NCBI GenBank assembly: GCA_009792885.1
Contig: WMCF01000035.1
Coordinates: 4,278,361 to 4,342,360, forward strand
Direction: 5' to 3'
Source: Eremophila alpestris peregrina
Lineage: Eukaryota > Chordata > Aves > Passeriformes > Alaudidae
Length of the DNA stretch: 64,000 bases
Shown here: in pieces, positions 1 through 14,296 of the stretch
How positions within the stretch are numbered: the stretch's first letter is position 1
Layout: every line of letters starts with the position of its first letter
Notes under the pieces: model-generated
Seen by the model: only the letters and a program-made list of their open reading frames with translations
What the model was told of the DNA's origin: nothing
Database searches by the model: none
Position numbers and translations under genes: made by a program

Positions 1-1702
1 AACAAACCTCTGGAATATGTAAACAGATATTGCTTTTCTGAAAACTAGTAATTATTTGCGTGTAACTATTTCCCTGCATCTGCTAGATATTCCCTCCTTT
101 GTGCTAGAAACAACATCTGTGTGGGGCCACGTGTTCATCTGTATTACAAAACCCATTCAGATAAGCTAAATAAAACAAAAGCTAAGGAAAAAACCCCAAA
201 ACCCAAAATTTTCTGCACTGCGGGGTTTAGAGCAGTCTAGCTAAGTGTAAGGCTGGACTTGGGACTTCCTTTTCATGGGTTTCATGACTTTTATCTCAGA
301 TGCTTCAAGTTCAGGATCCTGTAGAGGATGCTGACTGACCTAATTGGGGATTTTTTTCTTGAAGATGAAATTATGTATTTCAAAGGAGTTTAAGTCACCA
401 CAGATGGATTAGGGCAGAACACATTTGTTCATCTAGATCAGTTTTTCTAGCTTATACAACTAACCTCATTTGAAATGACTGAATGATTTAAGTAAAGAAA
501 GGTTGAATTTCTATTAGTATTCTCCTTTACACTTTACCATAAAATCCCCCAACAGTCTCCTCCCCAAATGGTTCCAAGTCTAAGATAGGATTAAGAAATC
601 ATTAAATAAAATTACTCTGCAGAGCACAAGGCCATCTTTTTCTTCCTTTGGATACACAAAGCCAGTGTTGCTCTCCTATGCTTCCATGATTAGTTTTCAA
701 AGCCTGGCCATCGTGTGAGCAGTCAGCTGAACCTCTTGTGGCTCCACCAGGGTCATGAGCAGATCTCTGAGCTCCTATTGCAATGGTGAGAATTTAGAAA
801 AAGTGGAAGAAGAAAAAAGTAGATTTGATCTATTTTTGTTTTTAACTAGTTCGTGCACCCTGCTTCACATTTATCCACTCATGTCTATCCACTGTTAGGG
901 ATAGAATCTCCTCTCCAGTTTTAAACTGGAGCAGTTGCATGTTCCAGCTGTTGCTGTGGAATTTCAGGAGACAATGATGTGTTTCAAATCAGCAACGTTT
1001 TCATTCTGTCTTCTTTCTGCCCCCCAGCTGCAAATTCCTGATCTGATTCCTAGTTAACAGTCTGACTGGAACAAGGGATGATCTTTCTTCAGCAGCTGCA
1101 TGTGTTTCAGTGCTAGTTCTTGTTATGTGTAGCTTCCTGCATATGAGCAGCTTATTTCTTATGGTAATTTTCCTAGGTAATTTGTCTTACATGATAATGA
1201 CCTTAAGGAATTAAATTTTTTTTTAAATTAAGGCATAGTGAAGAAATTTATTGTAAATAACATTTATCAAGGATACATACTAGAAAACTGAACAAGGATG
1301 GGAGGTGGTCATGACTAGATTCTCAACTTTAGCAGGGAGAACTGCTTCTGTCTCTCTACAGAAATGCCAGACTCCATCTCTGAAGTGTTTTGAGATGCTT
1401 CAAAATTCCTCAGTGAGGATTAGGTATGATTATTTCAATATTTTCAGGTTATACTTGTTAAACGTGAGTAATACTGACCTTACCTCTAGAGGGCCTGTGC
1501 AGTTTACTATTTCCTCTTCTGTGTATCCATCTTATGGGAAAGGTCCTGTGCAAGAGCAGCAAGTTATTGTAGTAGTGTGTCAGAAATAGGTGAGGCTTCA
1601 TTGCCAGTGAGCCTCAGGGGCCTGTGCACTGCTTATTGCTCAGTTACCAACTGCATGGACACCCCTGAAACCTCCTGCCTCTGTTATTTGAACTACAACC
1701 TA

Positions 1703-1718
1703 TTTTTTTTTTTTTTTT
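1703..1718 (+). repeat. Poly(T) tract, 16 bp
   Basis: This is an uninterrupted run of 16 T, the longest homopolymer I noticed in the first 40 kb. It could be a mononucleotide microsatellite or the remnant of a poly(A) tail on the minus strand. No retrocopy body is evident next to it, so the simple-repeat reading is preferred. Confidence 0.8.
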
Positions 1719-3226
1719 GGTGGGTTAGTATACTAGAAAACAGATTGTATGGGGCAGAATTTGCAGGCTTTTAGCTGTATGTCTGAGATTCAGTAGTTCC
1801 ATGTTGGGGATGGTGTTGCATCACTTCAGCTGATAGGTTTGTGTGCAGACACATGTACATTGACTACAGTCTGGTTTATATCCTTTCAGCTTGCACCTGA
1901 TAAATTGCAGAAAGCAAAAGCCCCCTACAAATACTAAATAGGGATAAGTGAAAACAAGCCATGAATTTGTTCCATTTATGGGCTCCACATGTTCTCAGAT
2001 CTGCTTTCATATTTTGTCTATTTTTTTTCCCTAATCAGCAATTTGAGAGTTGTACAGCAAATTAAGAGAAGAGCTTTCAACAACCGTAACTAAACATGAA
2101 ACAGTTATGATAATGAAGTGCCTTTGGATCCCCTCAGATTCAGAAAGAATGGGAAAAAACTAATTTCCTGAAGACTCTTTCCCATTCATTCTGCATAATC
2201 TCTGCTAAACCTGGTTCCTGTTCTCATAGGACGATTCCCCAGTCAGCACATCTGCAGAGGTGTGTGGTTACTCTGCTGTGCTACAGCCCAGAGCACCTTC
2301 AGCTGTGACTTCCACTTCATCTCACCCAATTTAACTCTCTCCAAGCACAGAAGGCTAATAATGAGCAGGTTGCCATAAGTTTTTAAAGGAGCAGCAGGAA
2401 ACATCTTAATGCAACTGTCAGTCTGTGCACGTCCTGTGGGCTCTTGCTCTCCCTGATAGCCTGCAGCTTAAAAGCGCTGTTCTCTGCCAAGGGAGAGGCG
2501 GCTATCTTCAATCTGGCATCTGAAAATGACAAAGTGATCTATCAAGCAGAATTAGGAGCACAGATCCTTCCTGTTCTGTTTAGCTTTGTAATTCAATCTG
2601 AGTCAAACCAGAGGCCTGGCCTGAGGAGAAGTGCTCCTTCAAATCTAATGAAGCAGTCCTCCGATTTACCATCATGCAAACATTAATATGTAAACTTCCT
2701 ATGTATATAAAAGATAAAAAGGCATATTGTATCTGACAGAAGTTACTTTTCAGGGTATGCTAATTCTGAAACTCTTCTTCTATTGGATTCTTCTTCACAC
2801 TCTCTGCAGGCTTTCACAGCTACCTCACTATTTTTCCATGCACTCCAGAGATCCTGGCTGAATTCCTACCCTATGCCTAGGCATATTCATGAAAATAGGC
2901 TTAGAAGTGTCACATAGAGCTTGTGGAAAAACTTCTCTGGGCTGCCAGTAACTTGGAAGATTTGAAAAATCTGCTCATGACTTCACTAATTTTTTGTCAT
3001 GATGCTTCTACTTATATACTTTTGTCTGGGAAATGAGCTTTGTGACTTCTGTATTAGAAATGAATGTCATCTATAATACAAATATCCAGACATTCTGGTT
3101 GGGGTGGTTTTTGTTTATTTGGGTTTTTACGTGTGTTTTTGTTTTGGTTTTGTTTGTTAGTTTTGTTAAACTTTTTGTGTGTGTTGCCAGCTTGATTAAA
3201 ATACTTAGAAGTTACAATGTCAGCTT

Positions 3227-3241
3227 GTATGTATGTATGTA
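3227..3241 (+). repeat. Short (TGTA)n tetranucleotide repeat
   Basis: About four copies of a TGTA/TATG unit occur in a row at the end of a GT-rich stretch. It is too short to be reliably polymorphic. Confidence 0.7.
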
Positions 3242-6200
3242 GGATATGGTCGGTGAAGATGAAATGCAATGTGTGCATCAAGGAGGAACTTGGAATTCCT
3301 AAGCTCAGCATAACTTTTTTACCATGTCCTATTTCTCTTCATGGAATGCTGCTTAATACTTGCTGTGCAGTGCTGCTATAATTATAAATGTATTTATAAT
3401 GCTTATTTACTTAAGAGACTAGAGGTATTGCTATTGAAATACAGCATTTAGTATATTCCCCTAAAATGGCTCATGCAAAAAAAATCATTGACCAAGGATA
3501 CTTTCATCTGACTTCAATGGCTTTGTTTTTCATTTGGCCTTGCTTCTCTTCCACTCCTGCTTCTCTGTGTCATTCCTGGTGTTTTGATTTTAAGTTTTCT
3601 GGTGGAACTTGTCTCTCATATATCTGTCTAGCACATTACAAAGGGACAGTAACTTCAGAGGGCTTTTGGGGTGAAACTCTTAAAATCATAGAAATCTTTC
3701 TGAAGGATAGTAAAATGAGTATGTTCCTTTTGTTGCTGTTCAGAATCTGGTAAGAGATCAGCTAAGGAATAGAAGCCTAAATATGTGTGACTTCCTCCTG
3801 TGGACCCATTTAGAAGGTTAAACTTATTATCAGACTCCTGTGTTTGTTTACTGCACAAGAAAGTTTTAAAGATCACTTTAAAAGTCATTACAGATGCTAA
3901 AACATTCTAAATGTTCCACAGCAATGCAGTGGAAATAATGACAAATAATAGAGTAGAAATGCTTTGAAAACAACACCATTGATGAAAGAAGTTGTGCCTT
4001 CTAAAAAGAAGATTTGGCTGAAATCTTAAACTGGTATAATCTTGTCACAGTTGGGCATTCTTAAGTGAAACACCATGTAATTGTTCATTTTCCACTGAAG
4101 TTCAATATTGTTGCACAGACTTAAACCAAGCTAACTTAACAAATTTCTCTTTGGGCCATTTGAGTTCAATAACCTAACTTGGCTGTGGAGATTTTTTTAC
4201 AACAGCTAAGCTCAGGCTGGATTGCCTGAGGCATGTGTTCCATTCCCTGCTTTAACCTCTGCTGCTTTCCTAAATCCTTGGGAAATTTTGAAAACCGAGT
4301 TTCCACTTGGAATGAAACTGGCTGTAGGAAAACAGACAGAAAATCAAGTGTAGCATAGTAGTGCAAACTTCAACTTTCTTTAGCTCACTTGTGGCAGTCT
4401 TCAGCAATTTCCTTTCTTCATCTAGCATAAGAGCTATTAAAAACTGATACGCAAATGAGGTAATGTCACTTGATTTAATTTCTTTAGCAGAGAACACGGA
4501 TAGCAATGGAATATTCCTTTTCATCTGTGATGGGGAAGGTTCTGGGATTCTCTCTTTTATCCCCATGTCATTTTGCCAAGTAATTTTCCAGTAATTCAGG
4601 AGTTGGCAGCTGTGAAGGGCTGTAGCAGGGAGCAGCATGATGCTCTGACAGCTGGATGACTCCAGCATAGGCAGTGGGCCAGGAAGGGAATTGCAAGTGT
4701 CCTGATTACTCTTCTGAATGGGGACAGCAGACTGGTCTTGCCTCTGTAGATTTCTGTCAACCTGATGTGATATAGACACCACTTGACATGCCTTTGCATC
4801 CTAGTTTTATTCCATGCTGCTCATGCCTGTAGAGGCATGTACTGACTGAGCTATCCTGATGTTTGGGGTGTTTGGGACTGCTGTGCTTTTCTGTATCATT
4901 GCTCTGGTCAGGTCCATTTGCTTCACTCTTGGAAACACAGCAACAGATAGCAACTAAAAAGAAAACTGTTTAACTGTTTTTCTTTGCTGGAGTTTTCCTT
5001 TGAGATAGCTTTTGCAATTTGAAGTTGAAAAAGTCAGAGAGCTGTGGTGTTTGACCCTTAGCATTTCCTGTGGAGAATGCACATGTACAGATCACTTCTT
5101 CCTCCCAGGTGTCAAAGGCAGCTGAGCTGCGATTGCACTGGAACTTTGATTCTCACTATCAAAACACTGTGGAACACTCAACTCATTCCCTTTTCCTTCC
5201 CCAGATGGAGTGGATCTTTTAGTTGTTTTGTACTCTGCTGTGTTTATGCCAGGAATTATTATGTTTCTACATATCCCTGACAAGCAAACCTGGCTGAATG
5301 AGACCTGCTTGTCATCAGTGAATTCTAAGCATGCACGTGTTTTATATATCAGATCTGGAACATTTTTAGTGTAGCACTCTTCAGCGCAGGATCAGGAAAA
5401 TGTCCCAGGTTGCTGTTGGCACTTTCATTCCTTATTGTAGTTGAAACCATCAATTGTGTAATTGTTCCAGCCTGGAAGAATGTGTTAATTGACCCAAAGC
5501 CCAGAAGTGCTCAGGGTACAAGCAGCAGATAACAGAGAGGCTTTTCTCTGTCAGTAGATAAATGGACATCACCACTGAAAACAGTGGCTCAGCATTAGTA
5601 GAGCCATTCTGCTCTCAGTGTCAGGCAATGTGCTCAAGTCCAGTACTAAATTAACTTGTTTCTTTTGGGCACCAAGGAGCAGCCATTCCAAGAGGGAAAG
5701 CCAAGCTTTCCCCCTTTCTTCATAGCCTTGGGCTAGAACATGTATTATTAGGGAGGAATGATTCATATAAAAATAGCAACAGTTCACTGGTAATGGGTCT
5801 TCTGTGGTTTGGTTTATTTTGTTGTTTTGTTTTTTTTTTCAGTTCATATGAAAAACGTGTTCTTACGTTTGTTGGTGTCTTTTTCTCCCCACTTCATGTG
5901 CTCGTAAATTTGCCATGTTTGGGAGATTTTCTTACATGCAAACAAAAATTATGCTCTGTTCTGCCAAAGTTCAATTTCTTGCAGAATAAGAGATAATGAA
6001 AAATTTCAGTGAGGCTCCCAGATTCCTGTAAAATGTGAACAAAACCATCGTGTTTCTTAATTATCTTGCTCTTGAAAGGGTTGAACTTTCAACAAGGATT
6101 GTTGAAGACAGGCATCAGTATGCAAAATTCATCCCAGGTGGCAAAGGCATAAAAAGACTGAAACCAGGGGTCACAATATAGGAAGTATTGAGCAACCTTA

Positions 6201-9200
6201 ATAATTTGTGGTGCTATCAGACTTGCCTATAAATAATCCCCATTGTCAGGAAACTAATGGCTATTCTGCATTCAACATTCCTATGAGTGAAGAATAAGTG
6301 GTTCACCAGATTTTCATTATTGGTGTGTCTGTAGCTTTGTTTAAGTATTCTGCCTGCATTTGGGACCAGGGCAAGTTGTAAGAATCCTTTCACCACTGGG
6401 TGCTCTGTGACAGCCCCCTTGCCTTGCACAAACAGCTGAAATCCTCTAAGTGTGTTTTCTAAGAGCTGTTGCCACAGCTTGGGAAATGGAGGCAATCAAT
6501 ATGTTTTAGAACTTTTTGGGAATGAAGGATGTCCACAAAAGATTGAGAGCATTGATGTTTATTTCAAAAATAATTTTGAAAAATAGGTGTGGGTTTTTTG
6601 GTTTTTTTTTTCAGATGCAAGGAGATTTTCTACCACTTGCTGGCAGAGGGGGCTCTCTGCCCATGGTTGGTAGAACATCCTCCAGTCAGGAAACACAGCA
6701 GGGGAACCTAAGTCACTCTCAAGTGTTCACAGGCAAGGAAGCAAGAAAAACAGGAGTTAAAAATGTTTCAGTGATTTATTGAATATAACAGACACCCTTC
6801 CTTAGAACCTCATGGGAGGAGATGCAATATTTGACCTCTTAGATCACTGAAGATATTTTTCCCCAAACAAAATATCAGTTAAATGCAGATGTACAGAACA
6901 GCCAGTAAACTAACAGAAAGTGTCAAAGAGTAACATCTGAGCCACTGTAAAAATGTAAACAGGGAGCTGTACAGGTGAAATTCTGATGTTAATTCAGTTT
7001 TAAGGCAGTTACCTTCAGACATTGGTAGACTTATTTAATTCTTCAAGCCCATTCTTGAATTATGTTGATAAGGCCAATTTAAGAGCAAAAATCCCGAGAT
7101 TCTTAAATTTCTGCTTCAAGATTCCAAGAGAAATGAAAGATCTATCAATGAAACTGGGCTAAAATGGTCAGTAAACAGTCAGAAATCTTGTTTGAGGAAT
7201 GCTGTGGAACATGAGAATGTTAATTTGATGTGTGCCTCTATGTTACTTTGGAAATACAGAGGGAGGAAAAAAAATATTTTTAAACAGCAAAAAATAAATA
7301 CCTGATAAGATTTAACAATGAAAGAAGAGAGGTAAAATTTGCCATAAAATTCAGCAACCCCAATTCAGCAGAAAACCTTCTGTGGCTTGTGAGTGTTCTC
7401 ATTTGAACTCAGTACTTTGTGCTATCTATCCACTCATTCACTCTCATGTATAAACTAGCTCAGGCTGATTCTAAGGATGAAAAGGAGTACCAGCACCTTC
7501 CATTAGGAAGTAAAGAAGTTGGAGAGAATGTAAATTACTTCCTTGATGGCTTAGGTGGGATTTGACCATGCATCCAGGCCATGCTGCAGCATCCAAGTGC
7601 TCAGCATGAGCTGGAGGAAATGCTTGCCCACATCTTTTCCTTCCAGGTGTTTCTTTCCCTGCTGCTGCTGTGTGATATGCCCAGGCCCGAGTGTGCTTAG
7701 GTGTGTGCAGATCCTGCAGCCACAGCAGGGGTGGTGCAATTAGGCTGCTCTTGGCTGGCAACCAGCACTGCAGCTTGAAAATAAGCACTATTGAATTTAT
7801 GTAGGGTGCACATTTCAGAAGTAAGAAACAAGATCTGTACATTTGAATACACAGCCTGTATTTCTTCTGTGTGGGGTGTGAACTCCCCCTTTCCTGCCCC
7901 ACATGTCTATGTTAACTACAGGCCACAGGGAAACCCACATAATTAAAAGGCACTGAGGTCATGAGCTGGTTATGAGGCAATTTAGGTTTCTTGTGCAGGC
8001 CTGCTGGGTCGATAGAGATACAAGTCTGCTCTAGATGGGAACAATGATCTTCTTTTGTAAAACATGAAGGAGAAAAACATGATTTAGGAAAGCCTAGTGC
8101 CTCAACTGAGGCTTAATTGCATTTTCAGAGATGCAGATAGAATTCTGTTTCACTTCAGGATGCACAGGGTTGGTCCTGTCAGCACTGAAGTATTAAATCT
8201 GAGATGTATCACAGTTAAAGTAGCATCCCAGTTGAAAATAACATCTGAGTAAACATTTGCTCAACTGAGAAACTGAGTGTGGAAAATACTGCTTGAAATG
8301 CTGCTCAGTGCTATGAAACAGGACTAGAGGGGAAAATCCACAATTTCCTGAAATTCCATTTGGCTTCACACCTCTGTGGTTCTCAGAAATCCCATCCCAA
8401 GGAGTATGTGCCTGGTGAATGTCAGCTGACTTTAGAGAGTGAGCATGTGTGGGATGGCAGATTTTAGTCACTCACCTGAGGTAGGAGCAGTGCTTCTATC
8501 ACATCACTGCATGTTCACCAATCTCTAGAAGCTCCAAAAAGTACATGGGCAACTTAAACTGAATAACTGCTTCTGATGCTCACTCTTCAATATTTTTATC
8601 ACTTTTCTGCCCCAGCCCTGCTGAGGGAGATGGTAAAAAATGTGACAATGCCCTTTGAGATTAACAGTTATGTCAATTTTTAACAGTTAACAAACACACT
8701 AATGCTTCCACTGGAGCTCAGTGTTTTTCAGTGTTTGTGCATCCATAAGCAAGTCAGATGCCCAGAGGATGACTTGTGACTTGCAAAAGAGTCATAACTA
8801 ATTTACATATGATTTTATTTACACATTTTAACAGCTTATTTCACATTCTGTTAAGATATTTTAAGAGTACTGAGTACCAGAATCAATTTTTTTTCCTTTT
8901 TATTGTAACAGAAAGAAAATTCAGATTTTAGACTGTGCACCTCTTATGAGAAAAATGAGTCCTTAATTTGGCCTTTTCTAAATGAAAACAAATAGCTGAA
9001 GGAAAGGAAGTGCAGACTATCCGGATGGTGAAATTTCATTCCAGGGCTAATGTTTTTAGTTATCAAGGAACCAAACAAGATCAGGTCTTTGGTATTTTAA
9101 ATTTATATCCTTTCTTTAAATTTCTTATATTCGAGATTTATAGTCTTCATTTAAAATATATTACTTTACTTCCATCAACCATGAGTTGAAAGACCAACAC

Positions 9201-9425
9201 AAAGCCAGTACAGTTCAACAAAGCCACTTGTTCTTGCAGGCTGAATCTGTAGCTTAATCTAGCCAGTGAATTTCAACCTAATGGCATGTCATGTGATGCA
9301 CATGATATAGTTAATTTTCTTTCAACTTTTTCTGCTCAAGACACATTTATCAATCTATAGCTCAACTGCTTATATTAATGTTTTCTTGAGAGTAAAATGG
9401 CACCCACCTGTGACAAACTGTGAAC

Positions 9426-9443
9426 CATGGATCATAATCCATG
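9426..9443. repeat. Short perfect inverted repeat
   Basis: Seven-base arms (CATGGAT and ATCCATG) flank a four-base loop. The arms are perfectly complementary. At this size it is expected by chance several times in a window this long, so no function is inferred. Confidence 0.6.
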
Positions 9444-12400
9444 ATTCTGTTTAGTGCAGCCTGGCAAAGAAAAAGCATTATGCACTCTGAGTACTTTAAA
9501 TAGTGTTATGGGGTGATATCCCAACCATCCTGAATTCTAACACAATTCTCCCTACATCTTTCTATGATGTTAGATCGATCTGTTTCTCATTTAACTAACA
9601 TCTGAATCCTTCTGCAGGTGCAGGATTTGTTTTGATGTACTCCCTTGATCTTGACCCATATCTGAATAATTGAGGATTGGATAGAATCTTTTATAAATGA
9701 GCTAATCATTATACATTAAAACCTATTAGAGTCAATTGGTCTAATTCCCAGTAGAGCTAGTGAAGTCCTTATCTGTGTCAAAATCTCCACAACAAAAGCA
9801 CTGCCTGTAGCAGAGAAGATAAGCTTCCCTCCCCTTCCCCCCTTCTGAGGGTACTTTTAAAGAACCTCCTATGCAAAGGTGGCCCTGTGGAATTAACTGT
9901 GAGAGCAGGTGTCAGACTTGTCAATAACTAGCTAAATGTCAACAGTTGGGCTGTGGGGTTTTTTTAATCTTTTAAATGAAGCATGGCAAACATCATGCAA
10001 GGGTGCTAATGGCAAAATGATTGTAAAATCTACTGCAGCAGTGGAACACTCTGCAGTGTTCCAAAAAAGGGGGGAGCCTATCCATAATCCTGGCTTTGGA
10101 AGACATTGGATCTACAATGCACCTGCAGATCAGGCCTACAGAGCCATACTGTCTTTTCTGAACTGCATGTGCAGGACACTGTTAGTCCATGGCCCAGCCC
10201 ACTGCCTGACTTGGTTGGTGCTGTTTAACACAGGGATAGGAAACGATCAGGCAAGACAGAGTGCAGAAATTATGTCTGTTTTTTAAATTACATTTGTTTA
10301 GTTGCGTGAGAAAGGAAACAAAAGTGGGGATTAGCATGCCTGTCATCTTGAACTAAGCTGTTGGAATGTGAAGATTTATGATGTAATAACTTTGTCTGAA
10401 AATGGAGGAATAGAACTCATATGTTACAGTTAGGGATTTTACACAATAAACCGTAGATAAATTGGGAGTTTCATTCTGTATGGTTGCGTTTTTTTGAGGT
10501 GGGATGTGGTTTGGGGTTTTTTTTAAGTGTTATTAAAGAATGGGTCATTAACGTATCTTGTTATAAATGCAGAATTAGGAATTGGTTACTGATTTTAATG
10601 GGAGAGGATGTTTCCTTCTGCAGTATCTAGAACACACATAAATAATATACATAGTTGGTCAGATGCAGATTTTGAGTGCTAATATTTCTGCCAATAACCT
10701 CAACCCACATAAGAAGGAAGTAAATTTCTTGAGTGAGATTGGGGTCATTCAGCCTCTGTGCTAATTTATTTCTTGTCCATTGCCAGGCAGACATTGCCAA
10801 GTGCAGTGCGTCAGATTGCATGGCGAGAACATGATATGTTTTATCAGGATCTGCCTGCCAAAGCTAGTTCACATAATATTTTGAACTGCTTTCAAACTAC
10901 AATTCCTAAGAGAGGGGAGAGAGTGTGATGCTCTAATCTTCCTCATTGGTGACTTTTTCTGTTGCATATTTATTTAAAATATTCTTAAAATAAATCCAGA
11001 ACTTCCCATTAATACAGGAATACATTAGTTATATTGTAATTCTTTACTAGTATTAACCATAGGCAAAGTTGGAATTTAATAACCTCATTTCACCAAGCAA
11101 ATGAGTGTTACTGGGATGATGTAAAGCTGATGGCTATTTGTTTTAAGTTGTGAAAGATTACATATTCCACTTATTGAAGTGGACAGGGAAGTAAATAAGG
11201 GGATGGTCACCTGAACTTAAAGACATATGCAAATTGCAGCACAGCTAATTCCTGGAAAATTATTTTTTCTTTATCAAGAAAGGAAAAAAAACTAGAGCAC
11301 ACACTCTGGTGCACATTTTCCTGCATTTATTAAGCTAAAACATGTCCCTTATATGATGGCTTAAGAGGAAACAGAAAGATGGAATTTTGGAGACAAGGAC
11401 TCTTCACAATTCCTATTAATGAGCACAGCGCTGCTGTAAAATGTACACCAAGACATTATGTGCCCAGTGAGTGCTTGTCCGTGTTGGGCAGCAGTGTTTG
11501 CCCCAGTGTTTGCAGCCCTGCTGCCGGTCCCTGCCTTGGCAGAAGGAGTGGGCAGTGCTGCACATGCCCTGTGACAGAGCTGGGCCCCCTGAGCACTGCC
11601 TGCACGCACCACAGCCCAGATTGGCTGCTCTCAGTCCTCTTGGCTTTATGGAGGTCAGCCTGACTGAGAATCAGAGCATTTGTCCTGACATTGCACCTTT
11701 CCCGTGCCTCAGCCAGGAGCAGAGCAAAGAAAAATGGCATCTACATTAACTGTAGAAGAATTTTCTGAAGCTGTCCTAGAGGGCACTAAATCAGCTGTGC
11801 TATCGATTTTGTAGAAAAGGCAGCTGCAGAGCAGATGTAAGGACTGTGATAATCAAAATCATTAGCTTCAAGCTTGAGATAATTCACACTGCTTTGTTGT
11901 ATACTCAAACAGATGAGCAAACCTAGTGAATTATCTAATGAGTGCACAACTTAAATATCTGGTTTATGTTGCTCTTGAAAGACCTGGACAGGAAAATGAG
12001 CATGTGAATATAGTGTGTAATTCGTTAACTGGGTAAAATTTTGGTCCTATTCATTCTGTCCAATCCAGCTGGAGATGTTGAGAGAAGAATGGCTCAGAAT
12101 AACCACAAACCAATGTCTCAGCCCTGTCATGAAACTGGTTATAAAAGCTAGCTGCAAGCAGTATTAGCAAAGTAGCTTTTAATTAATTTTCTAAAATCTG
12201 TGCTGTATCAAAATGGGGTAGTTTGTGTTTTTAATATAAACTGTATTTTCAATAGCCACTTATAGTTTGAATAATTCAAGATGAAAGCCCTTTCATAATA
12301 TTATTTGTTGGAAGCCCTGCTTCCATGCGTATCTTTAGCATCTGGACTTAGGGAAATAAATGAGCCAATTCAATACACTGGATTTTCCCAAATGTCTGTC

Positions 12401-14296
12401 CAAGAACTGTCTTTACTTTCAGAAGATGGTGGCTAATTATGGCTAGAACACAGACAATAATGAGGAAATTGCTTCACCTTCTATTCCCTTTCAAAATGGA
12501 GACCTTTTCCCAAAGTAATGCTTTCCGTCTGGTTTGAGATTTCACTGAGCTGCTGGAAGAGGGAAGCAGAAGTAAGGAGCTTGGTGGCTTTGCAGCTTGA
12601 TGTTGTCATTGCAATGTGAAATGTGGAGAGGCTGCACTGTTGGGCTGAGTCAATCAATCGAATATACAAATATGCCTGGCTTATGGGCTGTAGTGGAATA
12701 AGTGTTTCTGTTTGTGCTCTCCTGTGGGGTATATGGGTGTAGGGAGCAAAAGGGGAGGGCAGGACAACCTTCTGAGCCATAGATTCTTGCATTAGACTGC
12801 TGTGTACTGATCATTCTCTGTACTTTGGTGGAATTTTGGAAGTAAAGTAATTTTTGAAATCCCTTTGTTCCAAGACCTGTGTGGGGCTTTTTTAATATGT
12901 GGAAAGCACTTTGGACACTGACAGTATGGTACAAAATGTTTGGTGGGTTTTTGTAGCTTAGAGAGGATGGCTCTGGACCAGATGACTGGTAAGAATGCCC
13001 ATGGTTGTATAAAAAGTTGAAAAATTTTCAAAAAGCCATCTAGAAAATGGCAATTAGTTTAAAAAAGGATGTTATGTAGGTAATTACTTTTTGATGAGTC
13101 CTTTTATGGAGCAAACTGAATGGGGAGGATCAGCAAACTGGAAAAATCAGTTAGAATTTTCATCTGAAACTCATCTTATGTGGAGAAAGCATCCTGAATG
13201 TCTGGATAGTCATGGCCTATACTGTGCTGTATATCAAGAGTGAAATTCTGGTGTGCTTAGAGAAATGTCTTCTAGTCACCCACAGCATTTCAGGTTTCTG
13301 TGACCTTATTACCATTTCTCTCTTCATGAAAGCTGGTGATGAAAGTGCACTCAATAGACCTCTTACCATTATCCAGCCTGTTTCCTGTGATCTTCTTAAA
13401 AGAGTTAGGGAGAATTCCTAGCTGGGAAATGAATCTTAGGGTTAATGCAGTCTATCTTATCTCAGATCCCACTGGGAGAATAGGCTTTCTGTAATTCAGC
13501 TGCAGGTTATCCCTTCTTTGTGCAGACAAGATGGATGGGGAGATAGAGCTGCTTGTTTAAAAAAAAATGACCAGAGTAGGATTTTGGAAGACAAGAAAAT
13601 ATTTGGTTCCATTTGGACACATGAGCAAAAATGTTTGAGTGTAATAAATGGGGCATTTTTAGAAATGATCATGTTTTATTTAAAGTAATAGATTCAGAGA
13701 AATAAGGAATCTACATTATTGAAAGTGATAAAACCATGTTGTCAGGGTCTGAATGTAAAACCAGGTTTTGCCTCATCCCCCAGTCATTACATCTGTTAGC
13801 TATCTCCTGATTAAATAAAAGCTCTTTTAGATTTAGTAACTTTGCTCTGGATATTGTGGCATCACTGTGCATGTAATGGTTTTAATAAATTTCATTTATA
13901 GAACTAAACAGAAAAGCAGTTGCTGGCAGAGACAGCTCTGGCTGCAATATATTAACTCTTTGGAAACCCATTGTCAGCCAACATATGCCTGGAACCTCAC
14001 CTACACCATTACAGACAACTGCAAATGATTCATGTGGGCTTAGGTGGTATTCTAGGGTTTTTGGTGTGTTTTGGAGGTGGTTATGTGGTGGGTTTTTCAT
14101 TTGTTTTGGGGTTTTTTTGTGTTTCTTTTTATTTGTTTAATTAGGATATATACAGTAATTGTATAGTGCCCGGAGTTGATAATACACATTATATTTGTGT
14201 TCCCTTTACACTGAGGGAATTTTTAGTAAAGACAGAATTTCTTACAGAACATAAGTTTACAGCAAAATATTAACCCCAGTCTTCTTTTCTTCCTGG
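9444..14296. other. Non-coding DNA with one GC-richer patch
   Basis: No gene is recognised. A patch at about 11,440-11,720 is clearly richer in G and C than its surroundings. It has overlapping open frames on both strands, which is what elevated GC alone produces. A 116-codon frame at 9936-10286 encodes nothing familiar. The patch may be an old, unrecognisable transposon copy; I see no terminal repeats or splice-flanked frame that would make it a gene. Confidence 0.65.
10042..10063. repeat. Tight hairpin, 9-bp arms
   Basis: A perfect inverted repeat with arms TGGAACACT and AGTGTTCCA around a four-base CTGC loop. The arms contain GGAACA and TGTTCC, the two halves of a steroid-receptor palindrome. 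They are eight bases apart here rather than the usual three, so a real glucocorticoid or androgen response element is unlikely. Confidence 0.65.

Larger units (their letters stand above)
1..9425. other. Non-coding AT-rich DNA
   Basis: I see no gene, RNA gene or recognisable transposon here. Open frames are short and interrupted. The longest is a 170-codon frame on the minus strand at 4270-4782, whose product matches nothing I know and has no codon or domain signature. T-rich and GT-rich tracts recur, for example near 3100-3180, 5800-5840 and 6590-6612, a texture common in avian intergenic DNA. Small simple repeats inside this span are listed separately. The stretch could be intergenic or intronic; nothing in it decides between the two. 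Confidence 0.7.

Noticed and set aside
4270..4782. 170-codon open frame, minus strand
   Set aside because: The product matches no family I know and shows no domain, signal or compositional sign of coding. One or two frames of this length are expected by chance in 64 kb of this composition.
6641..6666. CTCF-like core AGGGGGC near a T-rich acceptor-like tract
   Set aside because: Only the core half matches; the left half of the CTCF motif does not fit. The apparent 3' splice site at about 6613 has no convincing donor after it.
7471..7902. 143-codon open frame, minus strand, in a locally GC-richer stretch
   Set aside because: No family recognised; overlapping frames on the opposite strand point to composition rather than coding.
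10043..10062. Glucocorticoid/androgen response element-like palindrome
   Set aside because: The half-sites GGAACA and TGTTCC are separated by eight bases rather than three.
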